In this document: positions 19,494 to 30,045 of the stretch, piece after piece
Layout of the letters: each line of letters begins with the position of its first letter
Position numbering within the stretch: position 1 is the first letter of the stretch
Assembly (NCBI GenBank): GCA_025928185.1
Contig: JAICKA010000010.1
Span: forward strand, 1 to 61,577
Reading direction: 5' to 3'
Length of the DNA stretch: 61,577 nucleotides
Source: Gemmatimonadaceae bacterium
GTDB taxonomy: Bacteria > Gemmatimonadota > Gemmatimonadetes > Gemmatimonadales > Gemmatimonadaceae
Made by a program: the position numbers and the translations under genes
The notes under the pieces: generated by a model
Seen by the model: only the letters and a program-made list of their open reading frames with translations
The model's database searches: none
What the model was told of the DNA's origin: nothing

Positions 19494-19713
19494 TCGCGAT
19501 GAAGAACAACTGCTTTGCCACGTACACGTGCACGCCGATGAGAGCGAGCGCGATCAGCCCCGTGGCGACCCACGCCACGACCGACATGATCGGCAGCATG
19601 CCGCCGAGCGAGGTGTGCCGGCTGAGCCACGCGACATAGGCCCAGATCACGATGAGCACGGCGCAGACGCCGAACGCGCCGAACGCGGCGAGCCGGGCAA
19701 TTTTTGGCGGCAT
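19468..19713 (-). CDS. Small two-helix membrane protein
   Basis: 81 residues from the ATG at 19713, which has GAGG upstream (AGAGGATTTG before ATG). Two membrane helices (about 8-30 and 41-66) and a short polar end. A longer version from a TTG at 19794 is possible. No family recognised. It lies between the pyrimidine phosphorylase and M3 peptidase genes, overlapping the latter. Confidence 0.6.
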   Translation of the reverse strand: MPPKIARLAAFGAFGVCAVLIVIWAYVAWLSRHTSLGGMLPIMSVVAWVATGLIALALIGVHVYVAKQLFFIANGDEPREI

Positions 19714-19790
19714 CAAATCCTCTAATCGTCGGGTGAAGAGCGAAACTTCTCCGAACGCGGTACGACACGCAACGGGCGCGCCGAAGCGGC

Positions 19791-21125
19791 TCAAACCTCG
19801 CCGAGCACCTCGACGCCGCGGTTCGTGACGCGATGCGACACGAGCGGAAGCGGCGGATCGGCTTCGTCCGCAATGTGAATCGCCAGACCGAGCGCGTGTC
19901 GGCCGGTATCCACCCCGGTGCGATCGCGAGCGAAGATGGTGGCGAGTGGTTCACCGACTTCCACCCAATCGCCGGGCCGCGCGGTGATCACGAAGCCGAC
20001 CGCGGGCTCCACGCGATCGTCGACCTTCGTGCGACCGCCGCCCATCTCGACGATGCCACGCCCGATCGCGCGCGGTTCCACCCGCGCCACGAAGCCCCGC
20101 CGCGGCGCCGCGAACAGCTCGCACTCGGCTGCCTGCGGGAGCACCGCCGGATCGTCGACGACACCCGGATTCCCTCCTTGGGCTTCGATGATTCTCTGAA
20201 AGTGTTCCGCGGCGCGCCCGGTGCCGATGGACTGTTCCATCGCGCGCCGCGCCGCGTCGTGATCGGCGACGGTGCCGGCGAGCACCAGCATCTCGGCGCC
20301 GAGTGCGTACGTCACCTCCAGCAGATCGGGCGGCCCTTCGCCCTTGAGCGCCGCGATCGACTCCTCCACCTCGAGGGCGTTGCCGCATGCGCGGCCAAGT
20401 GGACGGTCCATCGCGGTAAGCAGCGCGACCACAGGGCACCCATGATCCGCACCGATCGCGATCATGATCTCCGCCAACTCCAACTCGCGCGGCAGCTCGG
20501 GCAGGAACGAGCCGCTGCCTCGCTTCACGTCGAGCACGAGACCGGTGAGCCCTTCCGCGAGCTTCTTGCTCATGATGCTTGCCGCGATGAGCGGAATCGA
20601 ATCGACGGTCGCGGTTGCGTCGCGCAACGCGTACATCTTGCGGTCGGCCGGCGCGATCTCGGCGGTCTGGCCGATCAACGCGCAGTTGAGTCGCTCGAGC
20701 TGCGTTCGGGCCTCGGCCAGCGTGAGGTCGGTGCGAAAGCCGGGAATCGATTCGAGCTTGTCGAGCGTACCGCCAGTGTGCCCGAGCGACCGCCCCGACA
20801 TCATCGGCACGGCCACGCCGAGTGAGGCGATGAGCGGCGCGAGCACGAGCGAAACCTTGTCGCCGACGCCGCCGGTGGAGTGCTTGTCCACACGGGGCCG
20901 CCCGAGATCTGACAGGTCGAGCCGATCGCCGCTGGCGAGCATCGCCTCGGTGAGCGCGGCCGTCTCGCCCCGATCGAGGCCGCAGAGATAGCACGCCATG
21001 AGGAGCGCCGCCATCTGATAGTCCGGCACGTGCCCCGTCGCATACGCGAGGGCCAGCGCGCGCCACTCGCCCGCTTCGATCCGGCCGCCGTCGCGCTTCC
21101 GTTCGATCAGCCGATGTGCGAGCAT
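19791..21125 (-). CDS. deoA: Thymidine / pyrimidine-nucleoside phosphorylase
   Basis: 444 residues from the ATG at 21125. The family signature SGRSLGHTGGTLDKLES is present, with KHSTGGVGDK for phosphate binding and the C-terminal alpha/beta domain. The enzyme splits thymidine or uridine with phosphate to free base and (deoxy)ribose 1-phosphate. Thymidine kinase at 46.8 kb is the competing salvage route. Whether it is strictly thymidine-specific cannot be told from sequence alone. Confidence 0.92.
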   Translation of the reverse strand: MLAHRLIERKRDGGRIEAGEWRALALAYATGHVPDYQMAALLMACYLCGLDRGETAALTEAMLASGDRLDLSDLGRPRVDKHSTGGVGDKVSLVLAPLIASLGVAVPMMSGRSLGHTGGTLDKLESIPGFRTDLTLAEARTQLERLNCALIGQTAEIAPADRKMYALRDATATVDSIPLIAASIMSKKLAEGLTGLVLDVKRGSGSFLPELPRELELAEIMIAIGADHGCPVVALLTAMDRPLGRACGNALEVEESIAALKGEGPPDLLEVTYALGAEMLVLAGTVADHDAARRAMEQSIGTGRAAEHFQRIIEAQGGNPGVVDDPAVLPQAAECELFAAPRRGFVARVEPRAIGRGIVEMGGGRTKVDDRVEPAVGFVITARPGDWVEVGEPLATIFARDRTGVDTGRHALGLAIHIADEADPPLPLVSHRVTNRGVEVLGEV

Positions 21126-21176
21126 TGAGCTGTTCGGTGGTTCCCGCCGGTGTGTCCCGCTTCGCTGGAGTGTGCC

Positions 21177-21938
21177 ATGAGACTGCGCATCATTCTCGGT
21201 ACGGCGCTCGTGTGTTTCGCGCGCGCGGCCAGCGGACAGATGGCCGCCGAGCAGATCGCGTTGGGCGATCAGGATCACGCGGCGCTGCACATCGCCAGCG
21301 CGCTGTCACACTATCGAGCGGCGCTCGCGATCGACTCCACCAACTACGACGCACTCACCAAGGCCGCGCACGAGGCGGTCGATCTCGGCGAATTCAATCC
21401 GAGCCCCGACACGCGCGCAGAGTTGTATCGAAGCGCAGAACAGTACGCGCGGCGCGCCGTCGCGGCAAACCCGAACGATGCCGAGGGACATTTCGAGCTG
21501 GCACGCGCACTCGGGCGGAACGCGCAGACCAAAGGCACGCGCGAGAAGATCAAGTATGCGCGCGAGGTGCGCAGCGAGGCGCTGGCCACGCTCAAGCTCG
21601 CGCCGAATCACGCCGGGGCGCTGCATATCCTCGGCGAATGGAACGCCGAGGTGATGCGGTTGAGCGGCTTCTCGCGCATGATCGCGAAGAACTTCCTAGG
21701 CGGTCAGATCTTCGGCGAGGCGAGCTGGGACAACGCGCAGAAATACCTGGAGGCGGCGGTAGCGGCGGAGCCGGAGCGGATCACGCACCGGCTGGATCTC
21801 GGCGCCGTCTACGCCGATCGCGGCGAAAAGGCGAAGGCCATCGAACAGTACGAGTTCATCGCCAACGCCCCGGTCCGCGACTTCAACGATCCGTCTTACA
21901 AGGCCGAGGCCGCGGCGCGGCTTCAGAAGCTGCGCTGA
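21177..21938 (+). CDS. Secreted TPR-repeat protein
   Basis: 253 residues from the ATG at 21177 with GGAG 6 bases upstream. A signal peptide (1-20, ending ASGQ) is followed by TPR-like helical repeats: HYRAALAIDSTNYDALTKAA, YARRAVAANPNDAEGHFELA, LKLAPNHAGALHILGEWNAE, LEAAVAAEPERITHRLDLGA. The pattern resembles bacterial relatives of the RMD (regulator of microtubule dynamics) TPR family. It is divergent from deoA and overlaps the convergent YtxH-type gene by 56 bases. Confidence 0.78.
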   Translation: MRLRIILGTALVCFARAASGQMAAEQIALGDQDHAALHIASALSHYRAALAIDSTNYDALTKAAHEAVDLGEFNPSPDTRAELYRSAEQYARRAVAANPNDAEGHFELARALGRNAQTKGTREKIKYAREVRSEALATLKLAPNHAGALHILGEWNAEVMRLSGFSRMIAKNFLGGQIFGEASWDNAQKYLEAAVAAEPERITHRLDLGAVYADRGEKAKAIEQYEFIANAPVRDFNDPSYKAEAAARLQKLR

Positions 21939-22212
21939 GGCGGGCGGCGCGCCGGAATTCGTACCGCAAATCGGCCCAGGCATCGCGCCCGCGACGCTTG
22001 ATACGGCGGCGCAGCCGGCGACCGCGCCGAGCCAGGTCGTGCCTTGTGTCGGAGCCGCTCTGGGGCGCGAGCAGCAGCGTCGCTCCGGCGCCAACGGCTA
22101 GTCCGAGGACCACGCCGGCGGCGATCGTAGCGGTAGCGTGCCAATCCGTAGCAGGAAGTGGTCCCGGACGACGGTCCGGCCGACGCTTATTCACGGGTCC
22201 CGCATACGACAT
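21883..22212 (-). CDS. YtxH-domain small membrane protein
   Basis: 109 residues from the ATG at 22212 with GGGAG upstream. One membrane helix with the YtxH signature (GVVLGLAVGAGATLLLAPQS then GSDTRHDL), followed by a very basic tail (RRLRRRIKRRGRD). YtxH proteins are small envelope proteins often linked to stress; the role is undefined. Its 3' end overlaps the TPR gene on the other strand. Confidence 0.72.
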   Translation of the reverse strand: MSYAGPVNKRRPDRRPGPLPATDWHATATIAAGVVLGLAVGAGATLLLAPQSGSDTRHDLARRGRRLRRRIKRRGRDAWADLRYEFRRAARLSAASEAAPRPRPCKTDR

Positions 22213-22414
22213 CGCTGAGAGGCTCCCTGGCTGTGGTAAGGAAATTGCGGCGTAGCTCACAGATAAGGCTTGGAATTGCAGCATCCGGGAATGGGACATG
22301 ATCCAACTGTCACCGTTCGCCGAGGCACTGTGGCCACTTGTGCAGTCCGTCACCCCTGGCTCACCGCCCGCTCCAGGACTCGAGAGCTCCCGGATCGCCG
22401 GTGCAAGGACACGC

Positions 22415-22810
22415 ATGACCGCGAACGGAAAGACAGTTCTTCTCGTCGAAGACAACGAAGACAACCGCATCGTCTATTCCACGATTCTGCGTCACTTCGG
22501 CTACGCCGTAACCGAAGCGCTGAACGGGGAGGAGGGGATCGCGAAGGCTCGCTCGGAAAAGCCGGATCTGATCCTCATGGACATCTCGATCCCGGTGATC
22601 GACGGCTGGGAAGCGACGCAGGTGCTGAAGCACGATCCACAGACGCGCGAGATCCCGATCATCGCGCTCACCGCGCACGCCCTGGCGTCGGATCGCGAAA
22701 AAGCGATGGAGGTCGGCTGCGACGGCTATCTCGCCAAACCGTGCGAGCCGCGCGCCGTCGTCGCCGAGGTGCAACGCTTTCTCGGGAAGAATGATGGAAG
22801 TCCAGCGTGA
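22415..22810 (+). CDS. Single-domain response regulator (CheY-like / DivK-like)
   Basis: 131 residues from the ATG at 22415 with AAGGA upstream. A lone receiver domain: acidic pair VEDNED (11-16), phosphoacceptor Asp56 (LILMDISIP), Thr in ALTAHA, and LAKP lysine. The MDISIPVIDGWEAT form is typical of DivK-like regulators. It overlaps the following diguanylate cyclase gene by 20 bases, so both probably act in one phosphorelay. Confidence 0.9.
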   Translation: MTANGKTVLLVEDNEDNRIVYSTILRHFGYAVTEALNGEEGIAKARSEKPDLILMDISIPVIDGWEATQVLKHDPQTREIPIIALTAHALASDREKAMEVGCDGYLAKPCEPRAVVAEVQRFLGKNDGSPA

Positions 22811-23864
22811 CCCCGGGTCGTCGGCGTGCATTCTGATCGTCGACGACCATGAGGACAACGTCGAACTCCTCAGGGCGCGACTCGAGTCGTGGGGGTACAG
22901 GACCGATGCCGCGGCGGATGGCGCGGAGGCGCTTCACAAGGTCGACACCGCGCCGCCCGATCTGATTCTGCTCGACGTGATGATGCCGAAGATCGACGGC
23001 ATCGAGGTCGCACGGCGCGTCAAGGCGAACGAGTCCCTGCCGTTCATTCCGATCATCATGCAGACGGCGCTCGACGCCACCGAGAACAAGGTGGAGGGGC
23101 TCGAGGCCGGCGCCGACGACTACATCACCAAACCGATCGATTTCGCCGAGCTCAAGGCGCGGTTGAATTCGATGCTGCGCATCAAGCGGCTGCAGGAGGA
23201 GCTCGAGGAGCGCGAGCGGCAGCTGCTCGAGGCCAACGAGCGTCTGCGCCACATGTCGCAGACGGACGTGCTCACGGGGCTGGACAACCGGCGCTATCTC
23301 GAAGAGCGCATCGAGGAGATGTTCGAGCACGCCAAGCGGCTCAACGAGCCGTTCGCCTGCGTCATGTGCGATCTCGATCGGTTCAAGAGCGTGAACGACA
23401 CGTACGGTCACCAGGCCGGTGACGCGGTGCTCAAGCAGCTCGCGCGCATTCTCCGCCACGAGGTTCGGGAAATCGATCGGGCCGGCCGATTCGGCGGCGA
23501 GGAGTTCATGCTGCTGCTGCCGGGCACCGTGCTGGATGCCGCAGTCACCTTTGCGGAAAGGGTGCGGAAACAAATCGAGGCGCATACATTCACCTTCGAC
23601 GGAACCTCGATCCGCCGAACGGCGAGCTTCGGGGTGTCGGCCTGGCCGCATCCGCGCATTCCGAATTGCGATGTGTTGGTGCGCGCCGCCGACGACGCGA
23701 TGTACGTAGCGAAGGAGACCGGCCGGAACCGGGTCGTTCGCTTCGACAGCGACGAGTTCAACGAACACCTCGCGGCGGATGACGGATCAGACCAACCCGA
23801 ACGAGACGCTGTCTCCCATTCCCGGCTCCCCATCGCCGACGCCGGGGTCCGATGGGAGAGATGA
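22791..23864 (+). CDS. Response regulator with diguanylate cyclase (PleD-like)
   Basis: 357 residues. A receiver domain (about 13-130; phosphoacceptor Asp62, TKPID) is joined by a coiled linker (RLQEELEERERQLLEANERL) to a GGDEF domain. The active site is GGEEF (235-239) and the inhibitory site REID (226-229) lies five residues before it, so product inhibition by c-di-GMP is expected. It makes c-di-GMP when phosphorylated, by family analogy. It is flanked by overlapping receiver and GAF genes. Confidence 0.93.
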   Translation: MMEVQRDPGSSACILIVDDHEDNVELLRARLESWGYRTDAAADGAEALHKVDTAPPDLILLDVMMPKIDGIEVARRVKANESLPFIPIIMQTALDATENKVEGLEAGADDYITKPIDFAELKARLNSMLRIKRLQEELEERERQLLEANERLRHMSQTDVLTGLDNRRYLEERIEEMFEHAKRLNEPFACVMCDLDRFKSVNDTYGHQAGDAVLKQLARILRHEVREIDRAGRFGGEEFMLLLPGTVLDAAVTFAERVRKQIEAHTFTFDGTSIRRTASFGVSAWPHPRIPNCDVLVRAADDAMYVAKETGRNRVVRFDSDEFNEHLAADDGSDQPERDAVSHSRLPIADAGVRWER

Positions 23865-24618
23865 CGAACTGACGCGTCTCCGCGCGCGCGTGGCCGACCT
23901 GCAGCGCGAACGCGATCATCTCGTGGCCGTCGTCGACATTCTGCAGGAGATCTCATCCTCCCTGCACTTCGTCGATATCCTGCAGGGCATCGCCCGCAAG
24001 CTCGGCGACGCGTTCGGCCTCGATCGCTGCGCGATCTTTCTCTCCGGCGAACAGAACGAGGTGCGGCTCGTCGCCAGCTACGAGGATCCGGCGATCCGCA
24101 ATCTCGTCGTCGATCTCGCGCGGTATCCGGAGCTCAAGCGTGCGTTCGATTCCGGCGAGACGGTGTTCATTCCGGATGCCGCTACGGATCCGACGCTGCG
24201 CGGCATCAAGGCGACGCTGGACACCCGCAACGTGCGCTCGATCGTCGTCGTGCCGATCCAGTGGCAGGGCGCGGTGATCGGCGCAATCTTCCTCCGTACC
24301 GATCGCGATGCCGAGCCGTTCTCCGACGCCGACGTGCACTTCTGCCAGGTCGTCGCGTCGATCACGGCCAAGGCGCTCCGCAACGCGCATCGGTTCGAGG
24401 CGTTGCTCCGCGACCAGAAGGACGCCTCGCAGAGTCAGCGTCGGACCGATCTGCAGCGCGTTGCACTGATCGCGTTCATCCGCCGCCTGCTCGACCGCTA
24501 CACCAAGTCCGACGATCACGTCTGGGCCGAAACGCTGTTGCCGAAGGCGTCGGACGAAGAGCTGGAGCGGCTGGTGTCGGTCGCCATGCAGGTGATCGAC
24601 GAAGAGGCCAAGGGGTAG
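23779..24618 (+). CDS. GAF-domain signalling protein
   Basis: 279 residues. A disordered Pro-rich start and short coiled coil (DDELTRLRARVADLQRERDH) precede a GAF domain (about 55-205; LGDAFGLDRCAIFLSG, VVPIQWQGAVIGAIFLR). A helical tail follows. It overlaps the cyclase gene by 86 bases in another frame, the longest same-strand overlap here, which points to co-production. The ligand is unknown; it may sense small molecules or redox state and feed the c-di-GMP pathway. Confidence 0.85.
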   Translation: MTDQTNPNETLSPIPGSPSPTPGSDGRDDELTRLRARVADLQRERDHLVAVVDILQEISSSLHFVDILQGIARKLGDAFGLDRCAIFLSGEQNEVRLVASYEDPAIRNLVVDLARYPELKRAFDSGETVFIPDAATDPTLRGIKATLDTRNVRSIVVVPIQWQGAVIGAIFLRTDRDAEPFSDADVHFCQVVASITAKALRNAHRFEALLRDQKDASQSQRRTDLQRVALIAFIRRLLDRYTKSDDHVWAETLLPKASDEELERLVSVAMQVIDEEAKG

Positions 24619-26652
<2,034 letters not shown>

Positions 26653-26667
26653 CTCGAGGAGATTCTG

Positions 26668-27225
26668 ATGCCACATTCGATCGACCTGCCGGCGAACGGC
26701 TTCATCGCCCTCACGCGTGATGGAATGCTCGCGCTGCGCTCCGCGCTGTTCCGCGACATGGGCGCGAACGCCGCGGCGGCGCTACAGGAAGCCGGCTTCG
26801 CCGGCGGCGGTGCCGTGTTCGACGCCTTCGCGCGCTGGCTCGCCGCACACGGCTCGCCGTCGCCCGACGCGATGCCCGCCGCCGAATTCGGCGCGAGGGC
26901 CGGCGAATTCTTTCGAGATCTCGGATGGGGACAATTCGACGTCACGCCGCTCGACGGCGCAGCCGCGGTCGACACGTCGGACTGGGCCGAGGCCGATCCG
27001 GAGCATCCGCTGGAGTTTCCCGGCTGCTACTTCACCGCCGGCACGTTCGCGGAGTTCTTCGGCCGTCTCGCGGGCCAGCCGCTCGCCGTGATGGAAGTGG
27101 AATGTCGTTCCATGGGGGCGGAGCGCTGCCGCTTCCTCGTCGGCACCGCCGAAACGATGCAGCATGTCTACGAGGAGATGGGTCGCGGCGTGAGCTACGA
27201 GGACGCGCTGCAGGCGCCAGCGTGA
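26668..27225 (+). CDS. V4R-domain protein
   Basis: 185 residues with GAGGAGA before the ATG. The C-terminal half is a V4R (4-vinyl reductase) domain, recognised by AVMEVECRSMGAERCRFLVG with its paired cysteines. Such domains bind small hydrophobic ligands or metal and often sit in signalling proteins or regulators. It follows ligA by 15 bases and is the last gene of this block. Confidence 0.8.
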   Translation: MPHSIDLPANGFIALTRDGMLALRSALFRDMGANAAAALQEAGFAGGGAVFDAFARWLAAHGSPSPDAMPAAEFGARAGEFFRDLGWGQFDVTPLDGAAAVDTSDWAEADPEHPLEFPGCYFTAGTFAEFFGRLAGQPLAVMEVECRSMGAERCRFLVGTAETMQHVYEEMGRGVSYEDALQAPA

Positions 27226-27241
27226 CGACCGCGCGGCGCGC

Positions 27242-27775
27242 CTAGAGCGCGGCGCGCAGCGCGTCGGCGTAGAGCGGATTCGGCAGCAGCTCGCCGTCGA
27301 TCAGCACTTCGCGATCCCACGGCAGCACGATCGTGCTCTCGGTCGCCAGCGCACGAAAGTCCGGCGTGTAGGGACCGGTCTGGAACGCGACGGCGGTGCG
27401 CACCTCGCTCGCCCCCGCGTTCACCATCGCGGCCACTGCGAGACGGATGGTATCGCCGGTGTCGCACGTCTCGTCCACGACGAGCACGCGCCGGCCGCGC
27501 ACCGACGACGGCGCCGCGCTGAGCACGGCTGGCGTCTCGCGCACCGTCTCCGCGCCAAACCGGCGGCTCACGACCATCGAGTGGAATTCGCGATTCAGAA
27601 TCGCCGCGATCACCGCGCCTGGCACGACGCCGGCCGTCGCAATGCCGATGACCAGCTCGGGGTCATACTCGCGCGCGACCTTGAGCGCGAGTCCGCGCGA
27701 CAGCTCGCCGAACAGCGGCCACTCGACCTCGAAGACGCCCTTCGAAAGTTCGATCGTCGTGCGACGTGGTGTCAT
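27242..27775 (-). CDS. Type I phosphoribosyltransferase family protein
   Basis: 177 residues from the ATG at 27775. The PRPP-binding motif VLVVDETCDTGDT is clear, and the flexible-loop region with the hood domain is compact. The acceptor base cannot be read from the sequence; it resembles xanthine/hypoxanthine-type and uncharacterised ComF/PRT members. It converges on the V4R gene (16-base gap). No clear ribosome site is seen. Confidence 0.82.
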   Translation of the reverse strand: MTPRRTTIELSKGVFEVEWPLFGELSRGLALKVAREYDPELVIGIATAGVVPGAVIAAILNREFHSMVVSRRFGAETVRETPAVLSAAPSSVRGRRVLVVDETCDTGDTIRLAVAAMVNAGASEVRTAVAFQTGPYTPDFRALATESTIVLPWDREVLIDGELLPNPLYADALRAAL

Positions 27776-27961
27776 GCCGGAATGTACCCGTCGGGCGAGC
27801 AGCCACGAAGCGTGCCGCCACACCGCGAGCCCAGCGGTTTCCGAGGCAGACCATGCTGTTGCCGTGATTGAATTTACGTGGTAGCTTTGCCCAAGCCGCG
27901 TCGTTCCTCTGGCGAGCCTTGCGCAGGCTCTGTTTTGTCGTCCCGCACACCCCCGAGCCGC

Positions 27962-28411
27962 ATGTCCTGGTGGAGTCGCCTGATCGGCGGGAAGTCTGGT
28001 GCCGATGTGAAGCCCCAACGCCTGGATTATCTCAGCGAGGCGATGGCGCTCGAGCGACAGGGAGACTACGACGCCGCGCTGACGTCGTATCGGCTCGCGC
28101 TGCGCGACCGGCCAAACGACACGAAGATTCTCCAGAACATGGCGATCGCGTTCACCAAGACGAATCGGCCCGAAGAAGCGATTCGATGCTACCGCCACGC
28201 CCTGGAAATTGCGCCGTATCTCTCCGGCGCGCACTACGGCCTCGCCTTTCTGCTGCTCAAGCGCGGTGATCGCACCGGCGCCGAAAAGCATCTCGACGCG
28301 TTCCTCGCGAAGCCGCCCGTCGGGGCGGAATCCGAGCGGTGGATTCGCCACGCCGAGGAAACGATCGAAGCGCTGCGCAGCGAAGTCGTATCCGAGGACC
28401 CAGAGCAATAG
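27962..28411 (+). CDS. TPR-repeat protein
   Basis: 149 residues from the ATG at 27962. Two to three TPR units (MALERQGDYDAALTSYRLAL, MAIAFTKTNRPEEAIRCYRH, LAFLLLKRGDRTGAEKHLDA). The start MSWWSRLIGGK is an amphipathic, possibly membrane-touching segment. It is followed one base later by the ParA gene, so the two are probably a functional pair. Confidence 0.78.
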   Translation: MSWWSRLIGGKSGADVKPQRLDYLSEAMALERQGDYDAALTSYRLALRDRPNDTKILQNMAIAFTKTNRPEEAIRCYRHALEIAPYLSGAHYGLAFLLLKRGDRTGAEKHLDAFLAKPPVGAESERWIRHAEETIEALRSEVVSEDPEQ

Positions 28412-28412
28412 C

Positions 28413-29180
28413 GTGCCTCGCGTTCTCTCGGTCGTCAGCCAAAAAGGTGGAGTCGGCAAGACCACGACGGCGATCAATCTCGCCGCCGCGCTGGCGCGCA
28501 TCGGCATGAAGACGCTGCTCGTCGACGCCGATCCGCAGGGCTCGGTGCGCTACGGACTGGGCCTCAATTCCGGCACCACGCGCATCGGCCTGTCCGATTT
28601 CATCTCCGGCACGCTCGATCTCGCCGACGTCGTCCGCGCGACACCGCTGCCATGGCTCCGAGTGGTACCCGCCGGCGGCGTGACCGACAGCATGACGCAG
28701 GACACATATTACCGCGAGCTGGCCGAGTCGCCGCGCACGCGCGAGCTGTTCGACCGGGCGCGCGAGCGCGGCTACACGGTCATCGTGGACACGCCGCCTG
28801 GACTTGGCCCGGTCGTGCATCGTGTGCTCGCTTGCAGTCAGCGCGTGCTGGTGCCCCTTCAGTGCGAGCCGCTCGCGCTGCAGACGACGGCTCAAATTCT
28901 GCGCGGCATTCGCGGCGCGCTGGCCGAAAACCCGGAGCTCGTGATGGAGGGCATTCTGCTCACGATGATGGACGCGAACAATCCGGCGTCGGAGCGCGTG
29001 GCCAGCTACGTGCGGGAACAGTTGCCCGCCGGTCTGGTACTGGATGTCGCTGTGCCGCGTACCGCGGGATCGGTGGAAGCATTCGCGGCCGGACAACCGA
29101 TCGTATTGCGCGATCCGGAGGATCCCGCCGCGGTGGCCTATCGGGCGCTGGCCGAACGTCTCGCGCCGCATCTCGAATAA
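28413..29180 (+). CDS. ParA-family ATPase (orphan)
   Basis: 255 residues from a GTG one base after the TPR stop. It carries the deviant Walker A motif KGGVGKTT, the DADPQGSVRYGLG and VDTPPGLGP motifs, and no DNA-binding N-terminal extension. ParA-like ATPases position plasmids, chromosomes or protein complexes. No ParB gene or parS-like site was seen nearby, so positioning of a cellular complex together with the TPR partner is more likely than chromosome segregation. Confidence 0.9.
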   Translation: MPRVLSVVSQKGGVGKTTTAINLAAALARIGMKTLLVDADPQGSVRYGLGLNSGTTRIGLSDFISGTLDLADVVRATPLPWLRVVPAGGVTDSMTQDTYYRELAESPRTRELFDRARERGYTVIVDTPPGLGPVVHRVLACSQRVLVPLQCEPLALQTTAQILRGIRGALAENPELVMEGILLTMMDANNPASERVASYVREQLPAGLVLDVAVPRTAGSVEAFAAGQPIVLRDPEDPAAVAYRALAERLAPHLE

Positions 29181-29197
29181 CAGCCGGAGCGCGCCGG

Positions 29198-29974
29198 ATG
29201 CGCCGTTGCACCATGCTCGTCGCCAGTGTCGTCGTCGCGTTCGGTGCGGCGTGCATCGACATGTCGGCGCCGTCGGGCGGACCCGCGTCGATCTCGCTGC
29301 TGCAGCTGCCGGCGGGATTCGTCGTGGCCGGCGACGTGATGCGCGACAGCGCCGGCGATCCGGCGGGAATGAGCGTGATTGCGTACGACGGATCGGGCGA
29401 GCCGATCGCCGATGTGACACCGCAGTTCTTCGTTACCGACAGCAACGCCGCGGCGCACATCGAATCGGGAAATCTTCTGGTCGGCGACACCATCGGCAAC
29501 GTGCATGTGGTGGGTCAGGTGGGCAATCTGCAAACCGCGGTGATGACCGTCCCCGTCACGGTCGCGCCGACGACGCTCGTGGCGAACAGCATCGATACGC
29601 TCGTGGCGCCGCTCTCCGGTGACACGGCGGTGCACGGGACGAAGGCGGTCGGCTTCACGGTCACCGGCTCGTCGGGCGCGACCGTCCAAGGCGTGATCGT
29701 GCACTTCAGCCTGATCGACACGTTGCCGTCGACCGATGACGCGCGACCGTCGGCATATCTCGTCAACGATCAGGCGACCATGTCGGGAATCGACACGACC
29801 GATTCCGGCGGCAACGCATCGCGTACGCTGGTGGTCGTCGCGGCGCGGATTCCGCAGGGGACTCCGATGCCGACGACGCTCCGCGTGCAGGCGACCGCCA
29901 CCTATCGCGGCGTGCAGCTCGGCGGCTCTCCGGCGATCACGACGGTCCCGGTCATCACCCGGCTCACACCCTGA
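29198..29974 (+). CDS. Ig-like-domain lipoprotein
   Basis: 258 residues from the ATG at 29198 with GGAG 8 bases upstream. The signal ends at a lipobox-like FGAAC (Cys19). The mature part is Thr/Val-rich beta-strand sequence, with segments such as ISLLQLPAGFVVAGDVMRDS and GVIVHFSLID, typical of bacterial Ig-like (BIG) surface domains. It follows the ParA gene by 17 bases. Role unknown. Confidence 0.72.
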   Translation: MRRCTMLVASVVVAFGAACIDMSAPSGGPASISLLQLPAGFVVAGDVMRDSAGDPAGMSVIAYDGSGEPIADVTPQFFVTDSNAAAHIESGNLLVGDTIGNVHVVGQVGNLQTAVMTVPVTVAPTTLVANSIDTLVAPLSGDTAVHGTKAVGFTVTGSSGATVQGVIVHFSLIDTLPSTDDARPSAYLVNDQATMSGIDTTDSGGNASRTLVVVAARIPQGTPMPTTLRVQATATYRGVQLGGSPAITTVPVITRLTP

Positions 29975-30045
29975 GCGGCGTGGTTACCTCGCGCACCGGC
30001 GCGCGGTAAGTTGCGGCATACAACCGCTCCAGAGCGAGGACGTCG

